64,000 bases of DNA from Chryseobacterium sp. CY350 (GCF_027945075.1 NZ_CP116034.1:2728001-2792000), one strand, 5' to 3'; positions 1 to 8,648 are shown, numbered from the stretch's first letter. Notes: a model not told the origin generated them from the sequence alone. Translations and numbers: made by a program.

Positions 1-1392
1 GATCTTGCAGACAGAATTTCATTTTTAAAGCTTTTGAACTCAAAACTTGAGTATTATCAAAAAGATGACGTGCAGTTTTCTAAACTTTCAGTTACTTCTT
101 CGGGCGAATCAAGCGACGAATCGGGAGATTTCTCAACTGCTGTCCTGCAAGAAGAAAATGATCAGAACGATATTTTTGAGAGCCAAAACAATACTCCGGA
201 TAATCAAACTGAGGAAGAAGCAATCTTCAATCATCAGCTTACAGAAATTGAGGAAAATGAGTTCCACGAAAATTTGGTGAGTCTTGCTGCGGAAGAAACA
301 ACTGCTGAAAATTCAGAGTTATCTTCAGAAAATGAGGTTGAGGATAATTTAAGTACAGAAATTGTGAATGATGATAGTTCTTTTGATGATCAACTGGATG
401 AAATCGACGAAGAACAAATTTCTGAGAAAACAGATGGAGTCCTTAGTTTCGTAGATGAGGAAAGAATTTTAGAAAATTCTGTTCCCGAGGAAGATGATCT
501 CGACGAAGAGATATTCGACCAAAAGGTAACTGAAGAAGAAACAATTTTTAGTAATCAGTTAAATGAAATTGAAGAATTTGAAAATGAGATTTCTGAGGAA
601 AGTGCTTCGAACGATTTTGACGAAGAAGAGCAAATTCAGGATAATTTTGAATCTGAAAAAGTAAACGAAGGTTCTACAGAGAAAATTGAGAGTATGTTTG
701 ATTTAGAAAAATCTCATAACGAGGTTTTGATTGAAGATATTAAAGAAGAATCTGTTTCTGAAGAATTTAATTACGAGCAAGACGAAATTATTACTGAAAA
801 TTCTAACGTAGAAAATATTCTTACAGAACTAAAACGCGATACAGAAGATGTTGAAACTAAAGAAAATGCTTTGGAAACTGATGATTCTGACCGAAGAAAA
901 ATAGTTGATATCGACAGACCTTCGTCAGACATCGAAAAAGAAAATCCTGCATCCGATGAAAGTTTCGAAAATCTTGAGGCGTATCAACGGGAGAAAAAGA
1001 TAAGACTGGCGAATATTAAAGGTTTAAAAACGATTCAGACTTTATTTGATGATGATCCGTTAGCTAAGGAAATTTCTCAGGAGAAACCTTCACAGATCGC
1101 AAAAGAGGATAGCGGAAGCATTCTGAAAACAAATATTCCTACTGAATATATGGAGGCAGAAAAACAAAAACCAGAATTCAGGCTAGATCTAAACGACAGA
1201 ATGGCTTTTACAAAACTTCTTTTCGGAGGAAGTCAAACGGATCTTAATCATGCTGTTGCAGAGCTCAACAGATGTCGAAATCTGGAAGAAGCCAAAGAGT
1301 ATTTGAGCGATCTCTATTACGATAGAAAATGGAATAAAGTTGATGAATATGCACAGAGACTTTGGATATTGGTAGAAAATAAATTCTTATAA
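1..1392 (+). CDS. Acidic low-complexity protein, 5'-truncated by window edge
   Basis: The reading frame is open from the first base of the window, so the true start lies upstream. The visible 463 codons encode a strongly acidic protein, rich in Glu, Asp, Ser and Asn, over roughly the first 310 residues. This part holds three diverged copies of a motif F-x-x-Q-L-x-E-I-[ED]-E near nucleotides 220-262, 376-417 and 538-582. The last 65 residues are different: they are compact, with few acidic runs, and contain 'MAFTKLLFGGSQTDLN' and several aromatic residues, so this is probably the folded, conserved end. I do not recognise a family or function. The gene stops 2 bases before rsmI, so the two are probably cotranscribed. 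The acidic part is probably disordered (inference from composition). Confidence 0.8.
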   Translation, partial: DLADRISFLKLLNSKLEYYQKDDVQFSKLSVTSSGESSDESGDFSTAVLQEENDQNDIFESQNNTPDNQTEEEAIFNHQLTEIEENEFHENLVSLAAEETTAENSELSSENEVEDNLSTEIVNDDSSFDDQLDEIDEEQISEKTDGVLSFVDEERILENSVPEEDDLDEEIFDQKVTEEETIFSNQLNEIEEFENEISEESASNDFDEEEQIQDNFESEKVNEGSTEKIESMFDLEKSHNEVLIEDIKEESVSEEFNYEQDEIITENSNVENILTELKRDTEDVETKENALETDDSDRRKIVDIDRPSSDIEKENPASDESFENLEAYQREKKIRLANIKGLKTIQTLFDDDPLAKEISQEKPSQIAKEDSGSILKTNIPTEYMEAEKQKPEFRLDLNDRMAFTKLLFGGSQTDLNHAVAELNRCRNLEEAKEYLSDLYYDRKWNKVDEYAQRLWILVENKFL

Positions 1393-1394
1393 TT

Positions 1395-2072
1395 TTGAGT
1401 GGAATCCTATACTTCGTTCCCACACCCGTCGGGAACCTTGAAGACATGACTTTCAGAGCGATAAAAGTGCTGAAAGAAGTCGATTATATTTTGTGTGAAG
1501 ACACAAGAACTTCCGGAGTGCTGCTGAAGCATTACGAAATTTCAAAACCCTTAAAGTCTTATCATTTACATAACGAGCACACGGCGACAGAAAAGGTGAT
1601 TGCAGATCTTCAAGGCGGTCAGAATATCGCCATCATTACAGATGCCGGAACTCCCGGAATTTCAGATCCTGGCTACTTATTGGCAAAAGCAGGCTCTGAT
1701 AATCATATTGAAATGATTTGCCTTCCGGGTGCAACCGCATTGATTCCGGCTTTGGTGGTCTCAGGTTTACCCAATAACGAATTTCTGTTTGCAGGTTTTC
1801 TCCCTCCAAAAAAAGGAAGACAAACAAAGCTGAAGCAATTGGCTGAAGAAAAAAAGACGATTGTTCTGTATGAGAGTCCGCACAAAATCAATACAACTTT
1901 AGAGCAGATCAAGGAGTTTTTTGGAGAAGATACAAGGGCGAGCCTGAGCCGTGAAATTTCAAAAAAATTCGAAGAAACAAAAAGAGGTACAATCGATGAA
2001 TTAATTGAATTTTCTAAAAGCAAAACTCTAAAAGGAGAGATCGTTTTGATCGTGAATAATTCGGGAAAGTAA
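1395..2072 (+). CDS. rsmI: 16S rRNA (cytidine(1402)-2'-O)-methyltransferase
   Basis: RsmI uses S-adenosylmethionine to methylate the 2'-OH of C1402 in the decoding centre of 16S rRNA. The 225-residue protein shows the tetrapyrrole-methylase-like fold signatures: 'PTPVGNLEDMT' at residues 9-19, 'CEDTRTSG' near residue 34, 'DAGTPGISDPG' near 83-93, and 'PGATALIPALVVSGLP' further on. It is shorter than the E. coli enzyme (about 286 residues) and lacks its C-terminal extension. The start is a TTG two bases after the preceding stop codon. It gives the expected N-terminus 'MSGILYFVPTPVGN', and the next in-frame ATG would cut into the first motif. Tight spacing indicates cotranscription with the upstream acidic protein gene. 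Confidence 0.95.
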   Translation: MSGILYFVPTPVGNLEDMTFRAIKVLKEVDYILCEDTRTSGVLLKHYEISKPLKSYHLHNEHTATEKVIADLQGGQNIAIITDAGTPGISDPGYLLAKAGSDNHIEMICLPGATALIPALVVSGLPNNEFLFAGFLPPKKGRQTKLKQLAEEKKTIVLYESPHKINTTLEQIKEFFGEDTRASLSREISKKFEETKRGTIDELIEFSKSKTLKGEIVLIVNNSGK

Positions 2073-2116
2073 TTCCTGATTGACTTATTTATCCTGAAAT
2101 TATTTAAGATAAATAA

Positions 2117-2124
2117 TATCTTTG
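2117..2124 (+). promoter_or_regulatory. Candidate -7 promoter element for fabG
   Basis: TATCTTTG matches the Bacteroidota -7 consensus TAnnTTTG exactly. It lies 39 bases before the fabG start codon in the 91-base gap after rsmI. I see no clear TTTG at the -33 spacing. It suggests fabG has its own promoter. Confidence 0.5.
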
Positions 2125-2163
2125 CTCATTCAAACTGATTATAAGAGATAAATCATTATATAT

Positions 2164-2907
2164 ATGAAACTATTAGAAGGAAAAGTAGCGCTAATTACCG
2201 GAGCTACAAGAGGGATCGGAAAAGGAATTGCCGAAATTTTTGCTCAACACGGAGCTAAAGTGGCTTTCACATATGCCGGTTCTGTAGAAAAAGCAAAAGA
2301 ATTAGAAACTGCTTTGAGTTCTGTAACGCAGATCAAAGGGTATCAGTCTGACGCGTCAGATTACGATGCAGCGCAAAAATTGGTAGAAGAAGTGATGGCC
2401 GAGTTTGGCAAAATTGATATTTTGATCAATAATGCAGGTATTACAAAAGATAACCTGCTGATGAGAATGTCTAAAGACGATTGGGATACGATCATTAAGG
2501 TTAATTTAGATTCTGTATTCAATCTTACTAAAGCCGTTATCAAGCCGATGATGAAAGCAAAATCCGGCTCTATTATCAACATGACTTCCGTGGTGGGTGT
2601 GAAAGGTAATGCAGGACAGGCAAATTATGCCGCTTCAAAAGCCGGAGTTATTGGTTTTACCAAATCTGTGGCGTTAGAATTAGGTTCAAGAAATATTCGT
2701 TGCAACGCAATTGCGCCAGGATTTATAGAAACTGAAATGACAGCCGCTCTGGATGAAAAAACAGTGCAAAACTGGAGAGACGGAATTCCGTTGAAAAGAG
2801 GCGGACAGCCGGAAGATGTTGCCAACGCGTGTGTTTTCTTCGCAAGCGAAATGTCTTCTTACATTTCCGGGCAGGTTCTGAATGTAGACGGAGGAATGCT
2901 TACTTAA
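2164..2907 (+). CDS. fabG: 3-oxoacyl-[acyl-carrier-protein] reductase
   Basis: FabG reduces 3-ketoacyl-ACP to 3-hydroxyacyl-ACP with NADPH in the type II fatty acid elongation cycle in the cytoplasm. The 247-residue protein is a classical short-chain dehydrogenase: a TGATRGIG nucleotide-binding loop at residues 12-19, NNAG at 89-92, and the catalytic Ser142, Tyr155 and Lys159 (YAASK). The C-terminus 'GQVLNVDGGMLT' is typical of FabG, and the length matches the family. The ATG follows a TAnnTTTG promoter box and a short leader. A strong terminator follows at once, so it looks monocistronic. SDR paralogues are hard to separate by sequence alone, but the overall match to FabG is close. Confidence 0.93.
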   Translation: MKLLEGKVALITGATRGIGKGIAEIFAQHGAKVAFTYAGSVEKAKELETALSSVTQIKGYQSDASDYDAAQKLVEEVMAEFGKIDILINNAGITKDNLLMRMSKDDWDTIIKVNLDSVFNLTKAVIKPMMKAKSGSIINMTSVVGVKGNAGQANYAASKAGVIGFTKSVALELGSRNIRCNAIAPGFIETEMTAALDEKTVQNWRDGIPLKRGGQPEDVANACVFFASEMSSYISGQVLNVDGGMLT

Positions 2908-2927
2908 GATTAAAAATCACCAAATAC

Positions 2928-2961
2928 AATCCCTTTCATGAGTTAATGAAAGGGATTTTTT
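2928..2961 (+). terminator. Rho-independent terminator after fabG
   Basis: A 12-bp perfect inverted repeat (2928-2939 with 2946-2957, stem AATCCCTTTCAT, loop GAGTTA) runs into TTTTTT. It ends 2 bases before the stop codon of the convergent minus-strand gene and separates the two units. Confidence 0.85.
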
Positions 2962-2962
2962 G

Positions 2963-4480
2963 TTATTCAGAATCAATATAATTTCTAAGCCAGATCTGAA
3001 GATCTTTTTCAGGTGATATCTCAAGTTTTTTGCGGAAATTATATCGGTTGTTTTCTATCGTTTTTACCGCTTTATAAGTGTAATCTGCAATTTCTTTTGT
3101 ACTAAATCCTAAATATATATACGAAGCAAAAGTGAGTTCAGACACTTTAAATTTCGGATTGATCGCTAACATTTTTGCTGTAAAATGCGGATAAACTTCC
3201 TGAAATCTTGTAAAAAACACAGGGCTATTTTCTTTGGCAAGTTTTCGCACGTCATCAAAAGCTTCATTTACCTGAAGTTTTAGAAGTCCTTTTTCTTTTT
3301 CCTGTACTGCTTTTTCAGAACGCAACTGTTTTGTGATTTTCAGTGCTTTCTGGTTTTTAGATTTAGATTTTTTTAATAAATAAATAATGAAAAAAGTGAC
3401 CAGAATAAAAAAAGCTACAATCAGAATTGTGAAGATCTGGGTTTCTCTCACCTCTGCATCGTGCTGATCTCTTTCTTCTTTCATCACCTCATTCAGAACA
3501 TAGTCGCGCTCTTTTTTCTTACGGCCATCGAGCTCATTTTGCACTTTGAGGTATAGATCGTTGTATTTTTTTGCTTCTGCCGCGTTACCTTGCGAAATAT
3601 AGAGTTCTGATATCTTCTTAAACAACTCACTCTGTATATCAGGAAAATTATTTTGTTCAAAGCTTTTCAGTGCAGTGTTGTAATATTGATGAGCTTTTTC
3701 ATAATCTTTTTGATAGGTATAAAGATTTCCCAAACCTATAAGAGATTCAATTTTGCACGGATGTTTTTTTCCACTGAAAAATTCTAAAGATTTATTATAG
3801 TAATACAGTGCAGAATCGGTCTTGCTTTGATTGAGGTGGTAATTCCCAAAACCTAGGCAAGAGCACCCGTTTTCGATGTATGCATCTTTAAATTTTATCT
3901 TTTTGAGAATAGATTTTTCTTTTTTAAGATAATAATACATCGAATCCGGCATATTGATATTCTGAAAAAGATAACTTAAATTAGAAAAGGCAGCGCTTTC
4001 CGTCAGAGAATCTGTCGTGTTTTTTTTTGACTTACTATTCAGAATATCAATGCTTTCACGATAGTTTTTAGAGGACAACGTGTATAATTCAAGTAAAAGA
4101 TAGTTTCCTCCCAATAGTGCTGAGATTCTCGCAGAATGGGTTTTGTCGCCAGTAAGATATTTTTTGTATTGCTTAGATTTTTTCGCATTTTGTACGCTCT
4201 CCCGAAACTTTGCATTGTCGTAAAAATAAGATGCCAAATAATAATATCCGTAGGAAAGGCCTTTTTCGTATTTTAATGACTCAGAAAGGGTAATAATTTG
4301 TCTTGATGAGGTTAAGACTTCATCAGTTTTTCCATCAAGATTAAGTCGGTTGGTCTGTGAGATTAACTGATCGATCTTTTTCTGCTCCAAAGAATTATTT
4401 TGTGCAAAAGTGAATGAGCCTGAAAATAAAATAATCAGTAAAAAAACCTTTTGAAATTGATTATAGACAGATCTCTTCAT
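2963..4480 (-). CDS. TPR sensor protein with membrane segment and LuxR-type DNA-binding domain
   Basis: I place the start at the ATG at 4480 (505 residues) because it begins with a signal-peptide-like stretch, 'MKRSVYNQFQKVFLLIILF...FAQ'. A longer frame to 4555 has no such logic. The mature part has tetratricopeptide repeats (for example 'YHLNQSKTDSALYYYNKSLEF' and 'YTYQKDYEKAHQYYNTALKS'), then a transmembrane segment ('IFTILIVAFFILVTFFIIYLL') and a coiled coil. The C-terminus is a LuxR/GerE-like helix-turn-helix ('GFSTKEIADYTYKAVKTIEN'). This layout is common in Bacteroidota: periplasmic TPRs fused across the membrane to a cytoplasmic DNA-binding domain. The ligand and target genes are unknown. 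No partner kinase lies nearby. Confidence 0.8.
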   Translation of the reverse strand: MKRSVYNQFQKVFLLIILFSGSFTFAQNNSLEQKKIDQLISQTNRLNLDGKTDEVLTSSRQIITLSESLKYEKGLSYGYYYLASYFYDNAKFRESVQNAKKSKQYKKYLTGDKTHSARISALLGGNYLLLELYTLSSKNYRESIDILNSKSKKNTTDSLTESAAFSNLSYLFQNINMPDSMYYYLKKEKSILKKIKFKDAYIENGCSCLGFGNYHLNQSKTDSALYYYNKSLEFFSGKKHPCKIESLIGLGNLYTYQKDYEKAHQYYNTALKSFEQNNFPDIQSELFKKISELYISQGNAAEAKKYNDLYLKVQNELDGRKKKERDYVLNEVMKEERDQHDAEVRETQIFTILIVAFFILVTFFIIYLLKKSKSKNQKALKITKQLRSEKAVQEKEKGLLKLQVNEAFDDVRKLAKENSPVFFTRFQEVYPHFTAKMLAINPKFKVSELTFASYIYLGFSTKEIADYTYKAVKTIENNRYNFRKKLEISPEKDLQIWLRNYIDSE

Positions 4481-4864
4481 GCTACTTATTTGCACACAAC
4501 AATTGATTAAAAAATATTCATTTTCATGAGTCATCAAATTAGATTTATTTGACATTTTTCGGCGGCAGCATCTATTTTTAAAGTCATCTGTGTGGTTTTT
4601 TAAAAATCTCTTAGAAGAGATAAATTTAGTTCTAAATTTTATATTATCGATAATATTTTTTCAAACTTAGAAAATCCTAAGTTTAGCAAATTCATCGGCA
4701 GGAATTTTATCGGAAGTAATCAGTTGTTAATCGTTGCAATCATCACATTTAATTAAATAAAATTAAAATATGGTTATGATTTTTTAAATATTCCGAAAAT
4801 AAAAAGATACATGAAAAAGTGGTTTGAGAGTACAGAATAGAAAATCTCGATAGCTAAAAAACCG

Positions 4865-5026
4865 TTAATTTGAGTGATCTGCTGTAGAAAAACAGATAGT
4901 TAAAAAAAACTCCGAATACTTTTTTCCGGAAGGATTAAAATATTCGGAGGAGACTTCTTCCGTCATTTGTGTTTTTTGTGTTTCATTTGAAGTTGCAAAT
5001 AGAAAGAAAATAAAAAAAATCAGCAA
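4865..5026 (-). CDS. Doubtful 53-residue small ORF with hydrophobic N-terminus
   Basis: From a TTG at 5026 the frame reads 'MLIFFIFFLFATSNETQKTQ' and continues to 'ADHSN', then stops. The N-terminus resembles a short signal or membrane segment, followed by a polar stretch. A GAGGGG tract lies upstream of the TTG. Against it: the start is not ATG, the hairpin at 4902-4949 with its T-tract lies inside the frame, and there is no recognisable promoter box. It may equally be the 3' untranslated part of guaC. No family is recognised. Confidence 0.15.
   Translation of the reverse strand: MLIFFIFFLFATSNETQKTQMTEEVSSEYFNPSGKKYSEFFLTICFSTADHSN
4902..4949 (-). terminator. Terminator-like hairpin on the minus strand
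   Basis: CTCCGAATA at 4910-4918 pairs with TATTCGGAG at 4941-4949, with a small TTCCGGAA palindrome in the loop. Read on the minus strand, the stem is followed by eight T residues. It is about 180 bases downstream of the guaC stop and may end the guaC transcript. Confidence 0.55.
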
Positions 5027-5127
5027 ATTCTTTACCCCTCAATAAACCCTCTACTTGTAAAAGACCTTTATTACAGGGACTTTCAACAATTTGAAAATTT
5101 TATTGTTTATTTTTGAAGCATTGAAAA

Positions 5128-6168
5128 TCAGTCATTAAAAACCTGATTTTCCTGTTCCTGAACTCTTATAAAAGTCGTTCTTTTTGATAATTCTTTCAAA
5201 GTGGGTGCGCCTACATAGGTGCAGGTCGACCTCACGCCGCCCAAAATATCCTTTACTGTTTCTGCTACCGAACCTTTATATTTTATTTTTACTGTTTTAC
5301 CTTCTGATGCACGATATTCGGCAACACCTCCGGAATGTTTGTCCATTGCAGTTTTAGAACTCATACCGTAGAATAGTTTAAATTTCTTTCCGTTTTCTTC
5401 AATCATTTCGCCGCCACTTTCGTCATGCCCCGCAAACATTCCGCCGAGCATCACAAAATCTGCCCCGCCGCCAAAAGCTTTAGCAACATCTCCCGGAACT
5501 TTGCAACCGCCATCCGCGATGATGTGACCCTTCAATCCGTGAGCTGCATCAGAACATTCGATGATGGCAGAAAGTTGCGGATAACCAACGCCGGTTTTTA
5601 CTCTCGTTGTGCAGACCGATCCCGGCCCGATCCCCACTTTTATAATATCTGCGCCCACAAGTAGAAGTTCTTCCACCATTTCACCAGTTACCACGTTGCC
5701 TGCAATAATGATTTTATCAGGAAAATCTTCTCTGGCTTTCTTCACAAATTGTACAAAATGTTCGGAATAACCATTTGCCACGTCAATACATAAAAACTGA
5801 ATCTGAGGATGATTGCTCAAAATCGTTTTTATTTTTTCCTCATCTGCCTTTCCCGTTCCCGTACTTAGAGCGATGTACTGATGAATGCTTTCTTCCTGAC
5901 TGTCAAGGAATTCTTTCCATTCTTCAACGGTGTAATGTTTATGAATTGCCGTGATGATTTTATCTTTTGCCAATTCTACGGCCATTTTAAAAGTTCCAAC
6001 GGTATCCATGTTGGCAGCAATAATTGGCGTGCCTTTCCACTTTTTTTTGGTGTGAAGGAATGTAAATTCTCTGTTGAGATCTACTTCGGATCTTGATTTC
6101 AAAGTTGAACGTTTCGGTCTGAACATGACGTCTTTAAAACCCAGTTTTATATCATTTTCTATACGCAT
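5128..6168 (-). CDS. guaC: GMP reductase
   Basis: GuaC deaminates GMP reductively to IMP with NADPH, feeding guanine nucleotides back to the shared purine precursor. The 346-residue protein follows the E. coli enzyme closely along its whole length: '[10 protein letters not shown]' at 51-60, '[15 protein letters not shown]' at 127-141, the catalytic loop '[12 protein letters not shown]' with Cys186, '[25 protein letters not shown]', and the end '[17 protein letters not shown]'. There is no CBS pair, which argues against IMP dehydrogenase. It stands alone, divergent from the Lgt-like gene. Confidence 0.96.
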   Translation of the reverse strand: MRIENDIKLGFKDVMFRPKRSTLKSRSEVDLNREFTFLHTKKKWKGTPIIAANMDTVGTFKMAVELAKDKIITAIHKHYTVEEWKEFLDSQEESIHQYIALSTGTGKADEEKIKTILSNHPQIQFLCIDVANGYSEHFVQFVKKAREDFPDKIIIAGNVVTGEMVEELLLVGADIIKVGIGPGSVCTTRVKTGVGYPQLSAIIECSDAAHGLKGHIIADGGCKVPGDVAKAFGGGADFVMLGGMFAGHDESGGEMIEENGKKFKLFYGMSSKTAMDKHSGGVAEYRASEGKTVKIKYKGSVAETVKDILGGVRSTCTYVGAPTLKELSKRTTFIRVQEQENQVFND

Positions 6169-6224
6169 TTTGTGAATGATTTAAGTATTTACAAATTAAA
6201 ATTAATAATTAATCTTAAATATAC

Positions 6225-6232
6225 TACTTTTG
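6225..6232 (+). promoter_or_regulatory. Candidate -7 element for the Lgt-like operon
   Basis: TACTTTTG matches TAnnTTTG and ends only 5 bases before the ATG at 6238. If it is used, the transcript would start at or next to the start codon, giving a leaderless or nearly leaderless mRNA. Confidence 0.45.
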
Positions 6233-6237
6233 AAATC

Positions 6238-7002
6238 ATGGATTTTCCTGTTACATTTCAGATTTTCGGCAAAACTGTTCTCGCACATCCTGTTTTTGAA
6301 ACCTTAGGAATATTTCTAGGGATGCGATATTATTTTTATTTGAAAAGAAAATCACCTGAGAAATTATCATTCAGAATTTCTGCTGCAGTTCTTATTGGTG
6401 CTACAGCTGGCGCATTATTGGGTTCAAAGCTGATCGGAAATCTAGAAAATCCCGCAGTATTATTTGGAGATTTTAGTTTTAAAAGATTCTGGACTAATAA
6501 TACGATTGTTGGTGGTTTAGCTTTTGGATTAATTGGGGTTGAAATTGCAAAAAAGATTGTCGGTCATAAAGAAAGTACAGGCGATTTAATTGTATTTCCT
6601 TTAATTCTAGCCATCATCATTGGCAGAGTCGGTTGTTTTCTCACAGGAGTTCATGAGGAAACGTATGGGTTGCCAACAAATTCGGTCTTCGGAATGCATC
6701 TCGGTGATGAATATTTAAGACATCCTGTTGCACTGTACGAAATCGCTTTTTTAATCTTCATGTGGTTTGAATTAAAAATGATCGGCCGGAAAAACAAATA
6801 CGTATCTGGATTTTTATTTAAACTGTTCATGCTGAGCTACTTTTCATTAAGATTTTTACTTGATTTTATTAAACCTAAAATTGACATCATCGGAAATCTC
6901 GGAACAATTCAAATAGTCTGTCTTTCAATGATTATTTATTATATTTATGTATTAAAAACCGAAAGAAATTTAATTCAACCTAAAAACACAATTACATTAT
7001 GA
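6238..7002 (+). CDS. Prolipoprotein diacylglyceryl transferase (Lgt) paralogue
   Basis: I chose the ATG at 6238 (254 residues) because the preceding bases form a promoter box and the protein then starts with 'MDFPVTFQIFGKTVLAHPVF'. It is a polytopic membrane protein with the Lgt-family layout: a 'TNNTIVGGLAFG' segment, then 'IGRVGCFLTGVHEETYG' in place of the usual GRxGNFxNxExxG signature, and 'HPVALYE'. The canonical Asn of the signature is Cys here, and the His of the HGG motif known from E. coli Lgt is missing. It is therefore a divergent paralogue whose activity may differ from lipoprotein diacylglyceryl transfer. It overlaps the next gene by 4 bases and leads an apparent operon with a radical SAM enzyme. 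Confidence 0.82.
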   Translation: MDFPVTFQIFGKTVLAHPVFETLGIFLGMRYYFYLKRKSPEKLSFRISAAVLIGATAGALLGSKLIGNLENPAVLFGDFSFKRFWTNNTIVGGLAFGLIGVEIAKKIVGHKESTGDLIVFPLILAIIIGRVGCFLTGVHEETYGLPTNSVFGMHLGDEYLRHPVALYEIAFLIFMWFELKMIGRKNKYVSGFLFKLFMLSYFSLRFLLDFIKPKIDIIGNLGTIQIVCLSMIIYYIYVLKTERNLIQPKNTITL

Positions 7003-7232
7003 AAATGCTTACACTTTTGGAAGTTGGCGGATTAGAAGGTCTCGTAGCTATGATTATTCTGATGATTATTGGTGTAGCTGCCGTTGTATCATTAGTGATA
7101 ACCGTTTTTGTAAAGCTGATTTATGAGAGCAAAGATGGACGAAAGTTTTCCAGAGGTCAATTCTGGACGACGATGCTCATATCAATGTTAATCTGCGGAT
7201 TGATAAGCGGAGCCGTTTGCGGGGGAATGTAA
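6999..7232 (+). CDS. Small two-helix membrane protein
   Basis: A 77-residue protein with two predicted membrane helices: residues about 13-40 ('GLVAMIILMIIGVAAVVSLV') and about 57-76 ('TTMLISMLICGLISGAVCGG'). A polar loop, 'YESKDGRKFSRGQ', joins them. No family is recognised. The ATG overlaps the stop of the Lgt-like gene (ATGA), and the radical SAM gene starts 12 bases after its own stop, so it is almost certainly cotranscribed with both. The position suggests a membrane partner in the same, probably lipid-linked, process; that is inference. Confidence 0.75.
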   Translation: MKMLTLLEVGGLEGLVAMIILMIIGVAAVVSLVITVFVKLIYESKDGRKFSRGQFWTTMLISMLICGLISGAVCGGM

Positions 7233-7244
7233 AAAATTGAAAAT

Positions 7245-8648
7245 ATGCCAGTAAGAAATTATACCTATTACGATTATACCATCAGCCTTTGTCCGGAATG
7301 TCTGAAAAGAGTAGGAGCGAAGATTATCATTGAAGACGAAGCGGTTTTTATGACCAAAAGATGTCCGGATCATGGTTTTTTTAAAACGATGATTGCTTCC
7401 GACGTTCAGTATTATAAAAACATCAGAAATTACAATAAAGCTTCAGAAATGCCCGTTCATTTTGGAACTGATGTCGAATATGGCTGTCCTTACGATTGCG
7501 GTCTATGCGTAGATCATGAGCAGCACAGTTGTCTGTCGATTGTTGAGGTTACAGACCGGTGTAATCTGACTTGCCCAACTTGCTATGCGATGTCTTCGCC
7601 ACATTACGGAAGTCACAGAACGTTGGAGCAGATTGAAGCCATGTTTGATACGATTGTTAAAAATGAAGGTCAACCGGATGTTGTTCAAATCAGTGGTGGC
7701 GAACCGACCATTCATCCTGAATTTTTCAAAATTATGGATATTGCCAAGACAAAACCTATAAAACATTTGATGCTCAATACCAACGGAATCCGTATTGCGA
7801 ATGATCCAGGTTTTGCAGAAAGATTGGCTACATATGCTCCGGAATTTGAAATTTATCTTCAGTTTGATTCTTTTAAACCTGAAGTTTTGGAAGATTTCAG
7901 AGGAAAAGATCTTACCAATGTCCGCATGAAAGCTTTGGAAAAATTAAATGAATTAAATCTTTCCACAACATTGGTCATCGTTCTTCAGAAAGGGAAAAAC
8001 ATTGATGAGATAGGTAAGCTGATTGATTTTGCTTTAAAACAGAAATGCGTCCGCGGAATTACTTTTCAGCCTGTAGAAGTTGCAGGAAGAAACAGAGAAG
8101 ATTCTGCACATGAAAAAATTACGTTAACAGAAGTTCGACAGGAAATTTTAAACCAGTTTCCACTTTTGAATGGAGACGATATTATTCCGGTTCCGTGTAA
8201 TCCTGATTCTTTGGCGATGGGTTACATTTTGAAGCTGGAAGGTGAAACAATTCCTTTAACACGATATATTAACCCTGCTGATTTGCTGAATAATGAGACG
8301 AAAAACACGATTGTTTACGAACAGGATGAAGGTTTGCAGATGCAGCTTTTAGATATTTTCAGCACCGGAATTTCTGTAGATCAGGTTCAGCCTAAAGTAA
8401 ATCAGTTATTGTGTTGTCTGCCAGAAGTTTCCGCACCCAATTTAGATTATGATAACTTGTTCAGAATTATCATCATGAATTTTATGGATGCACACGATTT
8501 TGATGTTCGTGCTGTGAAAAAATCATGTGTTCATATTGTGAATAAAGATCTGAAAATGATCCCTTTCGAGACGATGAATTTATTTTACAGAGATGATAAA
8601 ATAAAATATCTTGAGGAATTGAGGAAAGAAGATAAGGTTTTGTTTTAA
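7245..8648 (+). CDS. Radical SAM enzyme resembling MJ0619/Tes-type proteins
   Basis: The 467-residue protein has a cysteine layout unlike a simple radical SAM enzyme. First comes a CPEC...CPDH cluster (Cys16, Cys19, Cys40), like the mononuclear metal site of this group. Next is a CxxxCxxC at Cys81/85/88 with Cys96 just after, then the core radical SAM CxxxCxxC at Cys106/110/113 ('TDRCNLTCPTCYA'). Further conserved parts are 'QISGGEPTIHPEF' and 'LNTNGIRIA'. Two such motifs plus the N-terminal CxxC are known from archaeal MJ0619 and the tetraether lipid synthase Tes, which joins lipid chains by C-C bonds. Whether this bacterial homologue acts on lipids is inference, supported by the adjacent Lgt paralogue. 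It ends in an overlap with the next gene. Confidence 0.82.
   Translation: MPVRNYTYYDYTISLCPECLKRVGAKIIIEDEAVFMTKRCPDHGFFKTMIASDVQYYKNIRNYNKASEMPVHFGTDVEYGCPYDCGLCVDHEQHSCLSIVEVTDRCNLTCPTCYAMSSPHYGSHRTLEQIEAMFDTIVKNEGQPDVVQISGGEPTIHPEFFKIMDIAKTKPIKHLMLNTNGIRIANDPGFAERLATYAPEFEIYLQFDSFKPEVLEDFRGKDLTNVRMKALEKLNELNLSTTLVIVLQKGKNIDEIGKLIDFALKQKCVRGITFQPVEVAGRNREDSAHEKITLTEVRQEILNQFPLLNGDDIIPVPCNPDSLAMGYILKLEGETIPLTRYINPADLLNNETKNTIVYEQDEGLQMQLLDIFSTGISVDQVQPKVNQLLCCLPEVSAPNLDYDNLFRIIIMNFMDAHDFDVRAVKKSCVHIVNKDLKMIPFETMNLFYRDDKIKYLEELRKEDKVLF

Larger units (their letters stand above)
4481..5127. other. Gene-poor intergenic region between the TPR regulator and guaC
   Basis: About 650 very AT-rich bases without a clearly supported gene. 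The only structure I see is a minus-strand terminator-like hairpin at 4902-4949, which overlaps a doubtful 53-codon minus-strand frame at 4865-5026. The remainder shows no repeats, tRNA or recognisable regulatory RNA. Confidence 0.6.
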
